The notes: generated from the sequence alone by a model not told the origin. Shown: positions 38,104 to 50,400, counted from the stretch's first letter. The stretch: DNA of 64,000 nucleotides from an uncultured Steroidobacter sp. (GCA_938008435.1 CALLKK010000001.1:62001-126000); one strand, 5' to 3'. Made by a program: numbers and translations.

Positions 38104-38348
38104 GCCGACATTGTAGACCTGATTTGCGGGGGTGAAAGCAAATCTTTGCAGTCGGCGGCCCACGTCGCGAGCGTCGATCAGCACATGCGCGCAAGCAGAA
38201 TCCCTACCGCCGCGTGTAGGGCACGACCAACATCGTATGCCGATTTCCTTAGGTCGCTCGCTGGCGGCAATTCCTTTAGGAACCGATGAGGTGCAGTCGC
38301 GTTGGCCATAGGAGCGTGTCGCTCACGTCGATACCCAAACATAAGACG

Positions 38349-38365
38349 CATTCAGGACCTGAATG
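38349..38365. promoter_or_regulatory. 17-bp palindrome in front of the EF-hand gene
   Basis: CATTCAGGACCTGAATG is a perfect 8-bp dyad around one base, ending just before the ribosome site of the EF-hand gene. It may be an operator, or an RNA fold affecting initiation. Confidence 0.45.
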
Positions 38366-38377
38366 AAGGAGATCCCC

Positions 38378-38689
38378 ATGACCGCATCCAAATATTTAGT
38401 CGTAGTAGCGGGCGCGGCGCTCGCAGCCGGTGCATTCGCAGGCGATAAGGATCATTCGATGTCGGACCGCAAGTTCGACCAGCTCGACCAGAATCAGGAC
38501 AGTGTGCTCAGTAAGTCCGAAGTGGCAAGCGATGCGACGCTGAGCGCTACCTTTGCATCGATCGATGCAGACGGCGACGGTCAGATCACGCGCAGCGAGT
38601 ACACGGCGTATGTGTCGGAGCGCGACACATCGAGCCGCAGCAGCAATGACTGGAATACTGCGCCTGACGAAACGGAAGAAGGCGAGTAA
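38378..38689 (+). CDS. Small secreted EF-hand calcium-binding protein
   Basis: 103 residues from ATG 38378, with AAGGAG 7 nt upstream. A signal peptide (residues 1-22, ending AGAFAG) precedes two EF-hand loops: DQNQDSVLSKSE and the canonical DADGDGQITRSE. It ends in an acidic Ser/Glu-rich tail. It is likely a periplasmic Ca2+-binding protein; the target is unknown. Confidence 0.85.
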   Translation: MTASKYLVVVAGAALAAGAFAGDKDHSMSDRKFDQLDQNQDSVLSKSEVASDATLSATFASIDADGDGQITRSEYTAYVSERDTSSRSSNDWNTAPDETEEGE

Positions 38690-38720
38690 TCACGGACGCT
38701 TGGCTCTGGGCCCTGGCCAG

Positions 38721-38755
38721 AGATTTCGGCGCGCTTTGCGCGCCGAATCTTTTCT
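38721..38755 (+). terminator. Terminator of the EF-hand gene, CGGCGCG-type hairpin
   Basis: AGATT-CGGCGCGC and GCGCGCCGAATCT pair with one bulged T and a 3-nt loop, followed by TTTTCTT. The same core hairpin recurs at 41211 and 46775, each time next to heptad repeats. Confidence 0.8.
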
Positions 38756-38756
38756 T

Positions 38757-38796
38757 GGCTCCAGCTTTTCTCTTGGCTCCAGCCTCCAGCCTCCCA
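38757..38796. repeat. Degenerate heptad repeats around the EF-hand terminator
   Basis: GGCTCCA GCCTCCA GCCTCCC type units, with a further patch on the other side of the terminator (38700-38720, GGCTCTG GGCCCTG). Confidence 0.6.
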
Positions 38797-38804
38797 CGTT
38801 CAGT

Positions 38805-39542
38805 CTACCGTCGTCCCGTCGCGGCCCAGTAGATGCCGCCGTAGAGGTGGTGCTGAAACCTTTCGTCGGAGTAGTTCTCCGCGACGTGACCGAGCGTGGT
38901 ATAGAAGGCGCGTCCGCCGTCGTACTCGTGATACCAGCTCATGGGCGAGTGGCGTGAGCCTTCGTTCCGACGCTCCGGCGTGGGTTCGTAAGTGGACGTA
39001 TCAATCGTGAGCAGGTACTTGAGATTTGGCGAGCGGGCTTCGTCGAATTCGTACCACTCGTCCGTGAAAGAAAAGCGCGGCGGCAATCGATCCATCCCGG
39101 GGAAGTTGGCATCTTCCACTTGAAGCGTGGCCGTTTGCACGGCCGGATGGCTCACGAACATGTGACCCATCATGCGCGTGTACCAGTCCCATCCGTATTC
39201 GGTGTCGGCGGCGCTGTGAATGCCGACGAAGCCGCGGCCAGAACGAATGAAACGTTCCATCGCTGCCTTTTGCGCCTCGTTCAGTACGTCGCCGCTGGTC
39301 AGGAGAAAGACGATGACCTCGAAGCGGGCGAGCGCTTCGTCGTTGAACACGCTCGGATCGTCGGTCCAGAAGACGTCGAATCGATGTTGCTTGCCGAGCT
39401 TCTGAATGGCAGCCACACCAGCCTCGATCGACTGATGACGATAGCCGTTTGCCTTCGTATACAGCAGCACGTCGAATTGCTGCGCCATGCTCGCGCTCGA
39501 CCAAGCCAACGCAATCGAACAAAGAAGCCAGGTGCGGAACAT
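38805..39542 (-). CDS. Secreted ThuA-like domain protein
   Basis: 245 residues with an N-terminal signal peptide (ending ASMAQ). The domain reads VLLYTKANGYRHQSIEAGVAAI, VFWTDDPSVF, RGFVGIHSAADTEYGWDWYTRMMGHMFVSHP (in parts) and ends GGIYWAATGR, the ThuA-like type-1 glutamine-amidotransferase-like fold seen in trehalose-utilisation protein ThuA and many secreted sugar-related proteins. The substrate is unknown. It converges on the EF-hand gene. Confidence 0.9.
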   Translation of the reverse strand: MFRTWLLCSIALAWSSASMAQQFDVLLYTKANGYRHQSIEAGVAAIQKLGKQHRFDVFWTDDPSVFNDEALARFEVIVFLLTSGDVLNEAQKAAMERFIRSGRGFVGIHSAADTEYGWDWYTRMMGHMFVSHPAVQTATLQVEDANFPGMDRLPPRFSFTDEWYEFDEARSPNLKYLLTIDTSTYEPTPERRNEGSRHSPMSWYHEYDGGRAFYTTLGHVAENYSDERFQHHLYGGIYWAATGRR

Positions 39543-39849
39543 GACTGACCACCTTGGGCTGGGAGTGGGGATTCTGCCTCAAGGAGGCTGTAGGCTCTAG
39601 GCTGTTGCAGATGGGCGCTGAGCCCTTGGCTCTGGTCAGAATACGGGCGTTGGTGTGAAGCACAAAGAAGGCTCGTGGCGGGCGCGGTGCCAAGGACTGC
39701 GAAGCTGCATGGCAGGAAGGTGTGTCCCAGAAAGGCGTGCGTTCGCGCAAGATCAAAGAATAGCTCTCTAGCCAGAGCCTGGGGGTCCAGCGCCCGCGAC
39801 AGCCTTCCGGTACACTGTCCGCCATTCTTCGACTCGTCGTGATCGCTCC
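39543..39849. repeat. Intergenic region with three heptad-repeat patches
   Basis: Patches at about 39585-39608 (AGGCTGT AGGCTCT AGGCTGT), 39615-39640 and 39761-39804 (CTAGCCA GAGCCTG GGGGTCC AGCGCCC). The divergent promoters of the ThuA-like gene and pncB must also lie here; no boxes could be assigned. Confidence 0.6.
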
Positions 39850-41190
39850 ATGGACTGTAAGCATCCTGCGTTGTTCACCGACCTCTACGAGCTCAAGATG
39901 CTCGAGTCGTACCTGCGAGAAGGTATGGCCGGGGAGGCGATCTTCACCGTGTTCATTCGCCGCTTGCCGCCGCAGCGAAATTTCTTCGTCGCCTGCGGGT
40001 TGGACACCGTCCTCGAGTACCTCGAGAACGTGCGCGTCACCGAAGCGGATCTCGCCTATCTCGATTCGCTCGGTTACTTCTCGCAGGCGCTGCTCGATTC
40101 CTTGCGCGGGTTTCGTTTCACGGGCGAGGTGCGCGCCGTGCCGGAGGGGACGCCGCTGTTTGCGAACGAGCCGATCCTCGAGATTCGCGCGCCGATCGCG
40201 CAAGCGCAGCTCGTCGAAACGTACGTGACGAATCAGATTCATTTGCAAACATTGCTTGCCTCTAAGGCGAGTCGCGTGGTGCTGGCCGCGCAAGGCCGTC
40301 CGGTCGTGGATTTCGGGGCGCGACGCATGCACGGTATCGACGCGGCGCTCAAGGCGGCGCGCGCGTTCTACATCGCCGGCGTGGTGGGGACGTCGAACGT
40401 GCTGGCCGGTCAGCAGTACGGCTTGCCCGTTGCGGGCACCATGGCGCACAGCTATGTACAAGCGCATGACGATGAGCTCGAGGCATTCCGTGCCTTCGCG
40501 CGGGCGTATCCCGACACGACGCTGCTCGTCGATACCTACGACACCTTGACGGGCGTGCGGCGAGTGATCGAGCTCGCACGAGAGCTCGGCGATGCGTTCA
40601 AGGTGGCCGCGATCCGCCTCGATTCGGGCGATCTCGTCGAGCTGGCGCGTGCGAGTCGCAAGCTGCTCGACGAAGCGGGGCTCAGGCACGTCAAGATCTT
40701 CGCGAGCGGTGGGCTCGATGAGTACTCGGTGGCCAAGCTCGTGCGGGAAGCGCCCATCGACGCATTCGGTGTCGGCACCAGCATGGGCGTGTCGGCAGAC
40801 AAGCCCGACCTCGACATCGTCTACAAACTTGCCGAGTACGACGGCCGCGGACGCCTCAAGCTCGCCGCCGACAAACCGGTGTTGCCCGGGGCAAAGCAGC
40901 TCTACCGCATCGATGAGAATGGAGTTGCGGTGCGCGACGTGATTGCTCGTGCCGGCGAACGACTCGACGGCCGCCCGTTGCTCGAATCCGTGATGCGCGA
41001 CGGCAAACGCATCGAGGCGACGCGGCGCACGCTCGAACAGATGCGCGATTACACGCGCGCAGAGATCGAACGACTCCCCGCCGCGCTGCGCACGCTCGAA
41101 CCGCCGCAGCAGCCGTATCCGGTCGAGGTGAGTGCGGCGCTCGAACAGTATCAGCGTGAGCTGACCGAGAGGCTGGAGGCTCGAGGCTAG
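39850..41190 (+). CDS. pncB: Nicotinate phosphoribosyltransferase
   Basis: 446 residues. It forms nicotinate mononucleotide from nicotinate and PRPP in NAD salvage. Visible motifs are ALFTDLYELKMLESYL, the conserved His in GTMAHSYVQAH, RLDSGDLVELA and FGVGTSMGVS. The last codons and the TAG stop are formed by a heptad repeat (GGCTGGA GGCTCGA GGCTAGG), so the C-terminus ERLEARG is probably an acquired tail. A strong terminator follows. Confidence 0.95.
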   Translation: MDCKHPALFTDLYELKMLESYLREGMAGEAIFTVFIRRLPPQRNFFVACGLDTVLEYLENVRVTEADLAYLDSLGYFSQALLDSLRGFRFTGEVRAVPEGTPLFANEPILEIRAPIAQAQLVETYVTNQIHLQTLLASKASRVVLAAQGRPVVDFGARRMHGIDAALKAARAFYIAGVVGTSNVLAGQQYGLPVAGTMAHSYVQAHDDELEAFRAFARAYPDTTLLVDTYDTLTGVRRVIELARELGDAFKVAAIRLDSGDLVELARASRKLLDEAGLRHVKIFASGGLDEYSVAKLVREAPIDAFGVGTSMGVSADKPDLDIVYKLAEYDGRGRLKLAADKPVLPGAKQLYRIDENGVAVRDVIARAGERLDGRPLLESVMRDGKRIEATRRTLEQMRDYTRAEIERLPAALRTLEPPQQPYPVEVSAALEQYQRELTERLEARG

Positions 41191-41202
41191 GGGCCGGAGG
41201 AA
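41168..41202. repeat. Heptad repeat overlapping the 3' end of pncB
   Basis: Units with 7-bp period begin inside the last eight codons of pncB and continue into the intergenic region. A second patch at 41248-41288 (GTCCAGG GGCCAGG CCCTAGG GCCCAGA) follows the terminator. Confidence 0.7.
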
Positions 41203-41210
41203 AAAGAAAG

Positions 41211-41243
41211 CTTTCGGCGCGCAAAGGCGCGCCGAAAGTTTTT
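41211..41243 (+). terminator. Rho-independent terminator of pncB
   Basis: CTTTCGGCGCGC and GCGCGCCGAAAG form a perfect 12-bp stem with loop AAAG, followed by TTTTT. It is the strongest of the three CGGCGCG-type hairpins. Confidence 0.9.
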
Positions 41244-41287
41244 CTGGCTCAGTGTCCAGGGGCCAGGCCCTAGGGCCCAGAGCCCCG

Positions 41288-43294
41288 TTACATCTTGATC
41301 GAATACACGAAGCTCGCCCGCGGCGCGCGCAGCCAGCGTTCCGCGATCGTCTCCTTGAGCTTCGCGAAATCGTCTTGCGCGTCGACGAACTCGGCCTTGA
41401 GCTGCTCGGCGCCCTTGCGATCGCCACGTGCCTTGATCTGCAGCACCTTCGTTTCGAAGGCTTCAACCGCAGCGGGCAGGGCGTCGAAGTTCACGTCGAA
41501 GCAGCCTTGGTCGGTGCCGTTCGCGGCGGTCTGGTCGGCATGCCAGGTCAGCGCACCGGCTTTCAGGAGCGAGCCGACCTGCATGGCGGCGAGCTGACTG
41601 TAATTGCGCGGTGAGCCGTCGGCCGTGTACATGCCGCGCGAGATGTGCCCGAACGCCCACGCGATGTTGCGCACTTGAATCTTGCGCACCTCTTCTGCGG
41701 TGAAGATGCCGCGCTCGGCCAGCCAGTGCGTGAGATACATCGCCGAGGTTTGCGCTTTGAGCTCTTCCAGCGTCGAGGCGAGCGGCCCGCCGAAGATCTG
41801 GTCGTCCTGCCGACCGTTGACGGCATACTCGTGCGACGGGCCGAGATTGTGCGCAGCCTCGTGCAACACGGTGCTCACGAGCCCTTCGAACGGCGTCGTG
41901 GTCGCAAGCGCATTCGTCGTCGGGCAGAAGGTCGAAGACATGAGCTCGGCTTGCGATTGCTGGCTGTCGACGTCCGTGTACAGGTTCGTCATCGCCGTCG
42001 TACGCCCGCCCTTTTCCGCGACGCGGCCCCAGTTCGGCAGCGACTGCCCGATGGTCGCGCCGTGCGCCGGGCGCATGTCGCCCGCGTTCAGCACGACATC
42101 GATGAAGTCCGGAATCTTGAACTGGACGTTGCGCGCCTTGTACGGAGGCCCGGCCATCTCTGCGAGCCGGTTCTCCATGTCGCGCTTCAGCGGATCGAGC
42201 TTCTCCTGCCACTTGAGCGAATCCGGATTGATGCGGGCGAGCTGCAACGCGAAGCCCGCCTTCCAGGCGCACGGCTCGTAGTACACCTCGTCCGGGCCGA
42301 CGCGGACATACCACTTGCTGTTCTGCGCGTTCATCGCCACCCACGCCTCGTTGGCAGGCTCCCAGTCGTTCGAGCGGAACGAGCCGGCAGCCGCAGTGAG
42401 GTACTGCTTGAGCGCCGCTTCGTCGTCGCCGAGCGCGCGGGCCGCAAGCTCAAGCTCGCGTGCGATAGCGTCCATCTCGCGCCCGTACGCTTGGTTGTAC
42501 GGCACGGCACGGAACCGGTCCGGTCTGTTCGGATCGACCTCGATGACGCTGAAATGATCCATCAGCGCCTTCGCATTCGGCTGCTTTTCGAGCATCGCGC
42601 AGAAGTTCTCATCCTTCTGAATCTCCGCCGGATACAGCCCGACGACGCGCGGCGGCTTCTTCGGCAGCGCGCTGCACTCTTCGATGTTCTCCGTCTTGGG
42701 CGCTTCACAGTACGGCGACTGATTGCGATAGAAGAGCGCCTGGCTTGCCAGGTCGTCGCTGGGGATGTCGGCCTGCAGCCCGAATACGCCGCGTTGGCGT
42801 GCATACAATCGCTCGATCAGCTCGGCCACGGTCAGCATGTGGCGAACGAAGTTCTTCTCGCCCTCCGAGACCTGCGTCAGGTCCGTCAAGACGAGCGTGG
42901 GACGTCCTTGCGCAAGCTCTTCGAGCACGATCTGCCGGCGCTTCTGCTCGGCGGGATCCGGGTGCGCAGGCGTGGGCTTGCGCATCAAGTTGTATGCATC
43001 TCGAAACTGCTGGGTCAGCCGTCCCGACTCGTCGATCCAGAGCGAGCGTTCCGCGCGCGGGTAGCCGCCGGTCAGGATCTCGAGCTCGTTGGCGTCGAGA
43101 TTGCCGTCGCCGTCGACATCTTCGCGCCAGAAGAGGGGCAAGAAGAGCTCCGCAGCGCGCTGGTTGAACTCCGCGCGCGACAGATCCGCGAAAGGTGCCT
43201 TCTTCTGGGTCTCCCCCGGTCCGCCGCAGCCTCCGAGGATGGCGGCGACGATGCCTGTCAGCACGGCTCCGCAAATCGGACGAAAGTTGTTCAT
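41288..43294 (-). CDS. M49-like zinc metallopeptidase lipoprotein
   Basis: 668 residues from ATG 43294; the longer frame adds an unlikely extension. A lipobox at LGGC gives a lipidated Cys23. An EF-hand-like loop DVDGDGNLDANEL follows. The zinc site reads H478-E479-x-x-H482 in LHEAAHNLGPSHE, with likely third ligand in STLEELKAQ (residues 507-515), as in dipeptidyl-peptidase III-related proteins. True DPP III has the longer HExxxH; this protein has HExxH, as in the bacterial M49-like group. It presumably cleaves peptides at the cell envelope. Confidence 0.8.
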   Translation of the reverse strand: MNNFRPICGAVLTGIVAAILGGCGGPGETQKKAPFADLSRAEFNQRAAELFLPLFWREDVDGDGNLDANELEILTGGYPRAERSLWIDESGRLTQQFRDAYNLMRKPTPAHPDPAEQKRRQIVLEELAQGRPTLVLTDLTQVSEGEKNFVRHMLTVAELIERLYARQRGVFGLQADIPSDDLASQALFYRNQSPYCEAPKTENIEECSALPKKPPRVVGLYPAEIQKDENFCAMLEKQPNAKALMDHFSVIEVDPNRPDRFRAVPYNQAYGREMDAIARELELAARALGDDEAALKQYLTAAAGSFRSNDWEPANEAWVAMNAQNSKWYVRVGPDEVYYEPCAWKAGFALQLARINPDSLKWQEKLDPLKRDMENRLAEMAGPPYKARNVQFKIPDFIDVVLNAGDMRPAHGATIGQSLPNWGRVAEKGGRTTAMTNLYTDVDSQQSQAELMSSTFCPTTNALATTTPFEGLVSTVLHEAAHNLGPSHEYAVNGRQDDQIFGGPLASTLEELKAQTSAMYLTHWLAERGIFTAEEVRKIQVRNIAWAFGHISRGMYTADGSPRNYSQLAAMQVGSLLKAGALTWHADQTAANGTDQGCFDVNFDALPAAVEAFETKVLQIKARGDRKGAEQLKAEFVDAQDDFAKLKETIAERWLRAPRASFVYSIKM

Positions 43295-43433
43295 GTTGTG
43301 CTCCGTTGCAGAAAAGGCCGCCGCGATGATGCCACGAAGCGTGCCTGCCCCGGATACGGGATGCACACGATCGCGCTGCGTCGCGCCGGGCGCGCCGCCG
43401 TCAGGTACGAGCGGGCCTGCACGGGGCCGGCAA

Positions 43434-44258
43434 TCAGGGACGCAGGCGGCGCTCGACGCCGGTCGCGTCGAGAATGAGGCTTGCGATCTCCTCGATCGAG
43501 CGCGTCGTCGTATCGATAAAAGGAATATTCCAGCGGCGAATCATCGCCTCCGCGGATCGCACCTCGAACTCCACCTGATCGGCGGAGGAATACTTGGTAT
43601 TCGGGCGCCGTTCCTGGCGAATTTCGCGCAGGCGCGTTGGGCTGATGGTCAGGCCGTAGAGCTTGTGTCGGTGCTGATCGAGCACCGCCGGGAGCTTGCC
43701 CGACTCGAACTCCTCGTCGGCAAGCGGGTAATTCGCGGCAAAGACACCGTACTGAAGCGCCATGTAGAGGCAGGTTGGCGTTTTCCCTGAACGCGAGACG
43801 CCGACCAGAATGATGTCCGCTCGATCGTACTCGCGCGTGATCGCGCCATCGTCATTCGCAAGCGCATAGTTCGTTGCGTCGATGCGCAGCGTGTAGGCGC
43901 CGAGATCGAGCATGCCGTGCGCGCGTCCGGGCGCACGTGAAGACTTGAGTCCAAGCTCCTGCTCGAGCGGCGTCAGGAATGCCGCGAAGAAATCCAGGAA
44001 CAAGCCGTTCGCGCGTCTGACGATGTCGCGCGTCTCTTCCTGGACCAGCGTGCTAAAGACGATCGGGCGCAGTCCTTCGGCTTCGTACGTCGCATTGATG
44101 CGCCGCACTGCTTCTTCAGCTTTTTCGATAGTGGAAATAAACGGTAGCGTTACCTGTCGAAACGCAACACCATCGAACTGCGTGAGCAAGCTGTGTCCCA
44201 TCGTTTCGGCCGTCACGCCGGTTTGATCCGAAACGAAAAAGATCGTTCTTCGCTGCAT
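43434..44258 (-). CDS. ppsR: PEP synthase regulatory protein (kinase/pyrophosphorylase)
   Basis: 274 residues. It phosphorylates PEP synthase with ADP to inactivate it and removes the phosphate with inorganic phosphate. The P-loop is in VGVSRSGKTPTCLYMA, the N-terminal signature is FFVSDQTGVTAETMGHSLL, and DTTTRSIEEIASLIL closes the protein. It is divergent from ppsA, the standard arrangement. Confidence 0.96.
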   Translation of the reverse strand: MQRRTIFFVSDQTGVTAETMGHSLLTQFDGVAFRQVTLPFISTIEKAEEAVRRINATYEAEGLRPIVFSTLVQEETRDIVRRANGLFLDFFAAFLTPLEQELGLKSSRAPGRAHGMLDLGAYTLRIDATNYALANDDGAITREYDRADIILVGVSRSGKTPTCLYMALQYGVFAANYPLADEEFESGKLPAVLDQHRHKLYGLTISPTRLREIRQERRPNTKYSSADQVEFEVRSAEAMIRRWNIPFIDTTTRSIEEIASLILDATGVERRLRP

Positions 44259-44390
44259 TGTCTTGCGTTGTCGTGAGGATCGGTCCAGTGCGCAAGCTGC
44301 AAGCGCGCGCTAAAGTTGCATTGTGCGTGAACTCGACAGCCACGTCGCGTGTTTTACGCCGTTCGTAACATTAGATCATGAGGATTCGTC

Positions 44391-46737
<2,347 letters not shown>

Positions 46738-46763
<26 letters not shown>

Positions 46764-46856
46764 GGTAAGATAAAGCTTTCGGCGCGCGAACGCGCCGAAA
46801 GCGGCTCAAACGGCCCCTTCTAGCCAATAGCCAGAGCCCAGGGCCTAGAGCCCGTC
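46738..46856. repeat. Heptad repeats flanking a hairpin after ppsA
   Basis: 46738-46765 (GAGGCTG TAGGCGC CAAGCCC TAGGG) overlaps the ppsA stop. 46818-46856 (AGCCAAT AGCCAGA GCCCAGG GCCTAGA) lies next to the following gene. The CGGCGCG-type hairpin sits between them. Confidence 0.65.
46775..46802. terminator. Hairpin between convergent ppsA and small secreted protein genes
   Basis: GCTTTCGGCGCG and CGCGCCGAAAGC form a perfect 12-bp stem with a CGAA loop. A T-rich tail is present on the minus strand (TTTATCTT), so it may end the minus-strand gene as well as ppsA. Confidence 0.75.
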
Positions 46857-46857
46857 G

Positions 46858-47238
46858 TCATCGATGCACTCTCTCCATCTGCTGCGTGCACGCCTTCTTC
46901 GCCTCTTCGGCAGACAGCGTGGTGTTCTGTGCCTGCTGCTGGCTGATGCAGTCCTTTAGCATGGCTTCCTTGTCGGTCTTGCCCTTCGCGGTACGCACGC
47001 CCGTGGTCTGCCGCTGATGCGGCGAGGAGCTTGCGGCCGGATCGGCATCGTTGGTCGGTGACGATTCGCTCGCCGATTGCTGCGTCGTGTCGCGTTGGTG
47101 TGGACTCGATGCCGCGCTCGGCGCCGTTGGGTCGTCCTGCTGCTGGCTGGATGACGGCGGATCCTGCGCTAGCGCAAGCGCAGCAAGGGCTGTCGACATC
47201 ACTGCAAGCAGTGCGCCTTTTGAGTACGTGTTCATCAT
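46858..47238 (-). CDS. Small secreted Ser/Gln-rich protein
   Basis: 126 residues from ATG 47238. A signal peptide (about residues 1-23, ending ALALA) is followed by a low-complexity Ser/Gln/Asp-rich region with two copies of SSPHQR (each followed by a Thr-rich segment) and a C-terminal helical part, KEAMLKDCISQQQAQNTTLSAEEAKKACTQQM, whose two Cys residues may form a disulfide. I do not recognise the family beyond small periplasmic proteins of this kind. Confidence 0.65.
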   Translation of the reverse strand: MMNTYSKGALLAVMSTALAALALAQDPPSSSQQQDDPTAPSAASSPHQRDTTQQSASESSPTNDADPAASSSPHQRQTTGVRTAKGKTDKEAMLKDCISQQQAQNTTLSAEEAKKACTQQMERVHR

Positions 47239-47446
47239 GTTCGGGTCGCTCGGTGTGGATGTGTGCGAAAGGGACGCGTGCCGGGCGGGTGTTGTTCCGA
47301 GGCGAGATGAAGAGCTGCCGAAGCGCGTGGTGCTTCGACAGCGGAAATCCGTACGCGAAATTCGCTTACCCGAGAGGCGAGCGGGAAAACGGCTGGAATC
47401 AGCCAAACATCAAGCGGAGAATTCTCTTGATTCCAGTTCCCCCAGT

Positions 47447-50400
47447 CTACCGCCCATCTTTTCCAAAGAACCTGAAATACGGATTCCCATAATGCTGATA
47501 CGCGCCCCACGTCTGCACGCCGTACTCGCGGCTTGCGATCGTACGTCGTGCATCGCGCATCGCTTCATATAAATAAAGCGGCTGTGCGGGACGGATCGTA
47601 TCGAGCTCTTCGAGGTCGATATCGAGCCCGAGCAGTCGCGCATAGAGCACGAGGGCGAAGTCGCTCGCAGCAAGATCGTCGATGCGCCATGCCGTGCAGA
47701 CGAAGTTCGACACGCCTTTGGCGAAGAACGCTTCGGCGAAGCCTGGCGCAAGGCCGGGCGAACGTGAGACGCGGCCGCGCGTGATGCCCGACTCGCATGC
47801 GTTGGAGAACACGAAGCTCGGCACGCGATCGATTCGGGTGAGCTCGTCGGCCGTGAGCCGTTGATCGTTCGAGAAGATCCAGCCGGAGCGGCGCGGCTGG
47901 GCGGCGTCGAACACACAGTGCCCCGCGAAGTGCAGCACGTCGTACGGCTCGTTCGACATGAGCTGCTCGAGTACGTTCAGCCGTGTGGCCTCCGCCGGTC
48001 CGAGCAGTGTGGTGACCTCCACGCGGTTGCCGGTGCCGCGCGCATGAATGGTATTGAAGCGTCGGAACAGGTCGGCGAGCGCGGCGCCTTCTTGTTGAGC
48101 GCCGGGTAACGGCGCGTCCGCGGCCGGATCGGCGACGATCAACACGCGCAAGGTCCGTTGCGGCGGCGGTGGCGGCTCGGGCGGCGGCGCAAAGGTCGAG
48201 CGCAGCTGGCGGGTGAAGCCGCGGCTCGTGCCGAGAAACTCATCGAGCATTTGCTTGGCGGACCGCGTGGCGGCCCCTTGCGACGGCGCGCCGTGAACGA
48301 TCATTTCCCAATGAATGCGCGCCGTCGCCGAGTCCATCGTCATGACGATGGGCGCATCGCCGCGCAGGTGCTCTCTGAGATCCGCCGGCAGCAGCAGGCG
48401 CCCAAGAAGCACACCGGCATCGTATTGGCTCTCCCATGTTTCGCTTGCCGCGAGCTTGTCGTTCGCCTCCTTGACGAGCGCATCGTCAAGGCGCGTCGTG
48501 CGTTCCGGTACGGAGGCCGTCTCCGAGACCGCGCCGAATCGATAGCCTTCGCGATCGCGCTCGACCGTCATGCGCGTCGGCACCCGCGGACCCGTGTCGA
48601 CGGCGACCTGACCGCGCAGGGCCTTCTTGCGCCACGCTTCGCGCTGACGGCGCGCGTCTTCCTTGAGCCGTGCGTCGATCGACTTGATCAGTCGAGCGAT
48701 CTGGCGCTTATCGAGCGGCTGATACTTCACCTGCAGGTGCGCTTCGACCGCTTCCTGCGCAGCGAGAATGGCGTTGTTGATCTCGATGAGGCGCCGCGGA
48801 TCAATTTCGACGAAAGTGACACGTTGCAAGCGATGCTTGCTGTCGCGCTCCGCATTCGACAGCGCAGCAGCGATGCCGCGCAGCCAGGCGCGCACGGCCT
48901 CTGCGACGCCCATGTTGCCGACGCCCGTGCCGATGAGCACGGTCGCGAGATGTCGCTTGCCCATGCGCCCGAGCGACCAGCACAGCTCGCGCGCAAGCAC
49001 GGTGAGCTCGGGCGAACCGAAGCGGCCAGGCAATCCCATGCCGGCGAGCGCAATGACGCGTTCGGGTGCACGCGGGTCTGCCATGAAGAACGGCTGGCCA
49101 AGCTCGCCGCGCACGATGCCGCGATCGGCATATTCGCAGAGAATGCCGCGGCTCGGATCGAGCGGCTCACGCGCGTCCTTGCCGCGCAGTGCGGAGGAGA
49201 TCGCCAGGTCGAGCGCTCGTTCGGCGTTTTGCGGTCGCACGCCGATGTAGTGGCCGACCGCAATGGCATCGATCGGCAGTTGCCTTGCGGACGTCGTACC
49301 GATGTCGGCGATACTGCCTTCGACGACGGCGATCTCGATCGATGGCGGTTTGCGCGGCGCCGTTCGACGCGCGACCTTGCGCCCCGCTTCGCTTGGGAGC
49401 AGGCCGCGAGTGAGCAACTCTTCCAGCTCGCGCTCGCTCGGATCGATCTGCTGCGCTGCTTCGGCGACTTGCGCTCGTGCGCGCGTGGTCTCGGTCAACG
49501 CGCGCACACGGTCGAGCTCGGCCTCTTGCGTCTGCCAAATCTCTTCCTTGAGCTCGCGCTGCGGCACCGCGCGTGTCGCGGGCTTTTCGGTCGGCAGCAA
49601 TTGCGTTGTGCCTTTGCGCAGCAGCTCGGACGTCGCCGCGATGACGACGTCGTTGGCGGGTAGATCGCCGTGGCCTTCCTTGACGAAGTACGTCGGGACT
49701 TTCTTGAGAAAACCGAGAGCATGCGGCACGCGGCCGTCGCCATCGAGCGTGACGATGTATGCGTCCTTGGCGCCCGGCTGCTTTTTCTTCAAGCCGGAGA
49801 AGGTCGGCTGATCGTAGCCCGCGACATAGATCATGCGCTCGGGATCGACGACGTCGACGAGCGACTCGTGATGGCGCAGCGCGTTGTCGAGATGCGTCTG
49901 CGGCACGACGATAGGCGCATAGGACGATGCCTGGTAAAGCCATTCGACCTCGGGCATGACGAGCGGCGAGGGCAGCATTTGATACGAGCCGACGAAGGTA
50001 TTGAGGACGGGCAGCAGATCGTCGAGCCCGTGCCGCAAGTCGAGCAGCGCGAGCTTGCGCACCATGCCTTCCAAGCCGGTGATCACTTGAGGAATGGCAA
50101 ACGAGCCGTGATTCGGCGTGCCGAGCATCACGAGGCGGCCGCCTTCGGCAAGATCCTTGCTCGCCATCTTGTCCCAGCGTGCCGGATAGTCGCGAATGAA
50201 CGTGCGCGCCACCAAGCCGCCCATCGAATGCGCGACCAGATGCACGTGTGCATCCGGTCCGAACCACAGCCGAATCTTTGCCTCGAGATCGGCGGCGGCG
50301 AGCGTCAGGTCCTTGCGCCAGTCGTACCAGAACGCCCGCACGTTCCATTCGTCGGCGAGCTCGAGCAGGATCTCTCCGTACGAGCGTTTCAGGATGCCGG

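Noticed and set aside
37921..38184. A small minus-strand frame starting with Met-Ala-Trp-Gly-Trp that resembles a trp leader peptide
   Set aside because: No stop codon before the terminator and no trp gene downstream; kept only as an alternative reading of the small RNA candidate.
39001..41466. An 821-codon minus-strand frame spanning the ThuA-like gene and pncB
   Set aside because: It crosses two well-supported genes in another frame or strand, and its composition is shadow-like.
41645..43477. A 610-codon plus-strand frame opposite the M49-like peptidase
   Set aside because: It is antisense to a gene with signal peptide, zinc motif and lipobox; no motifs of its own.
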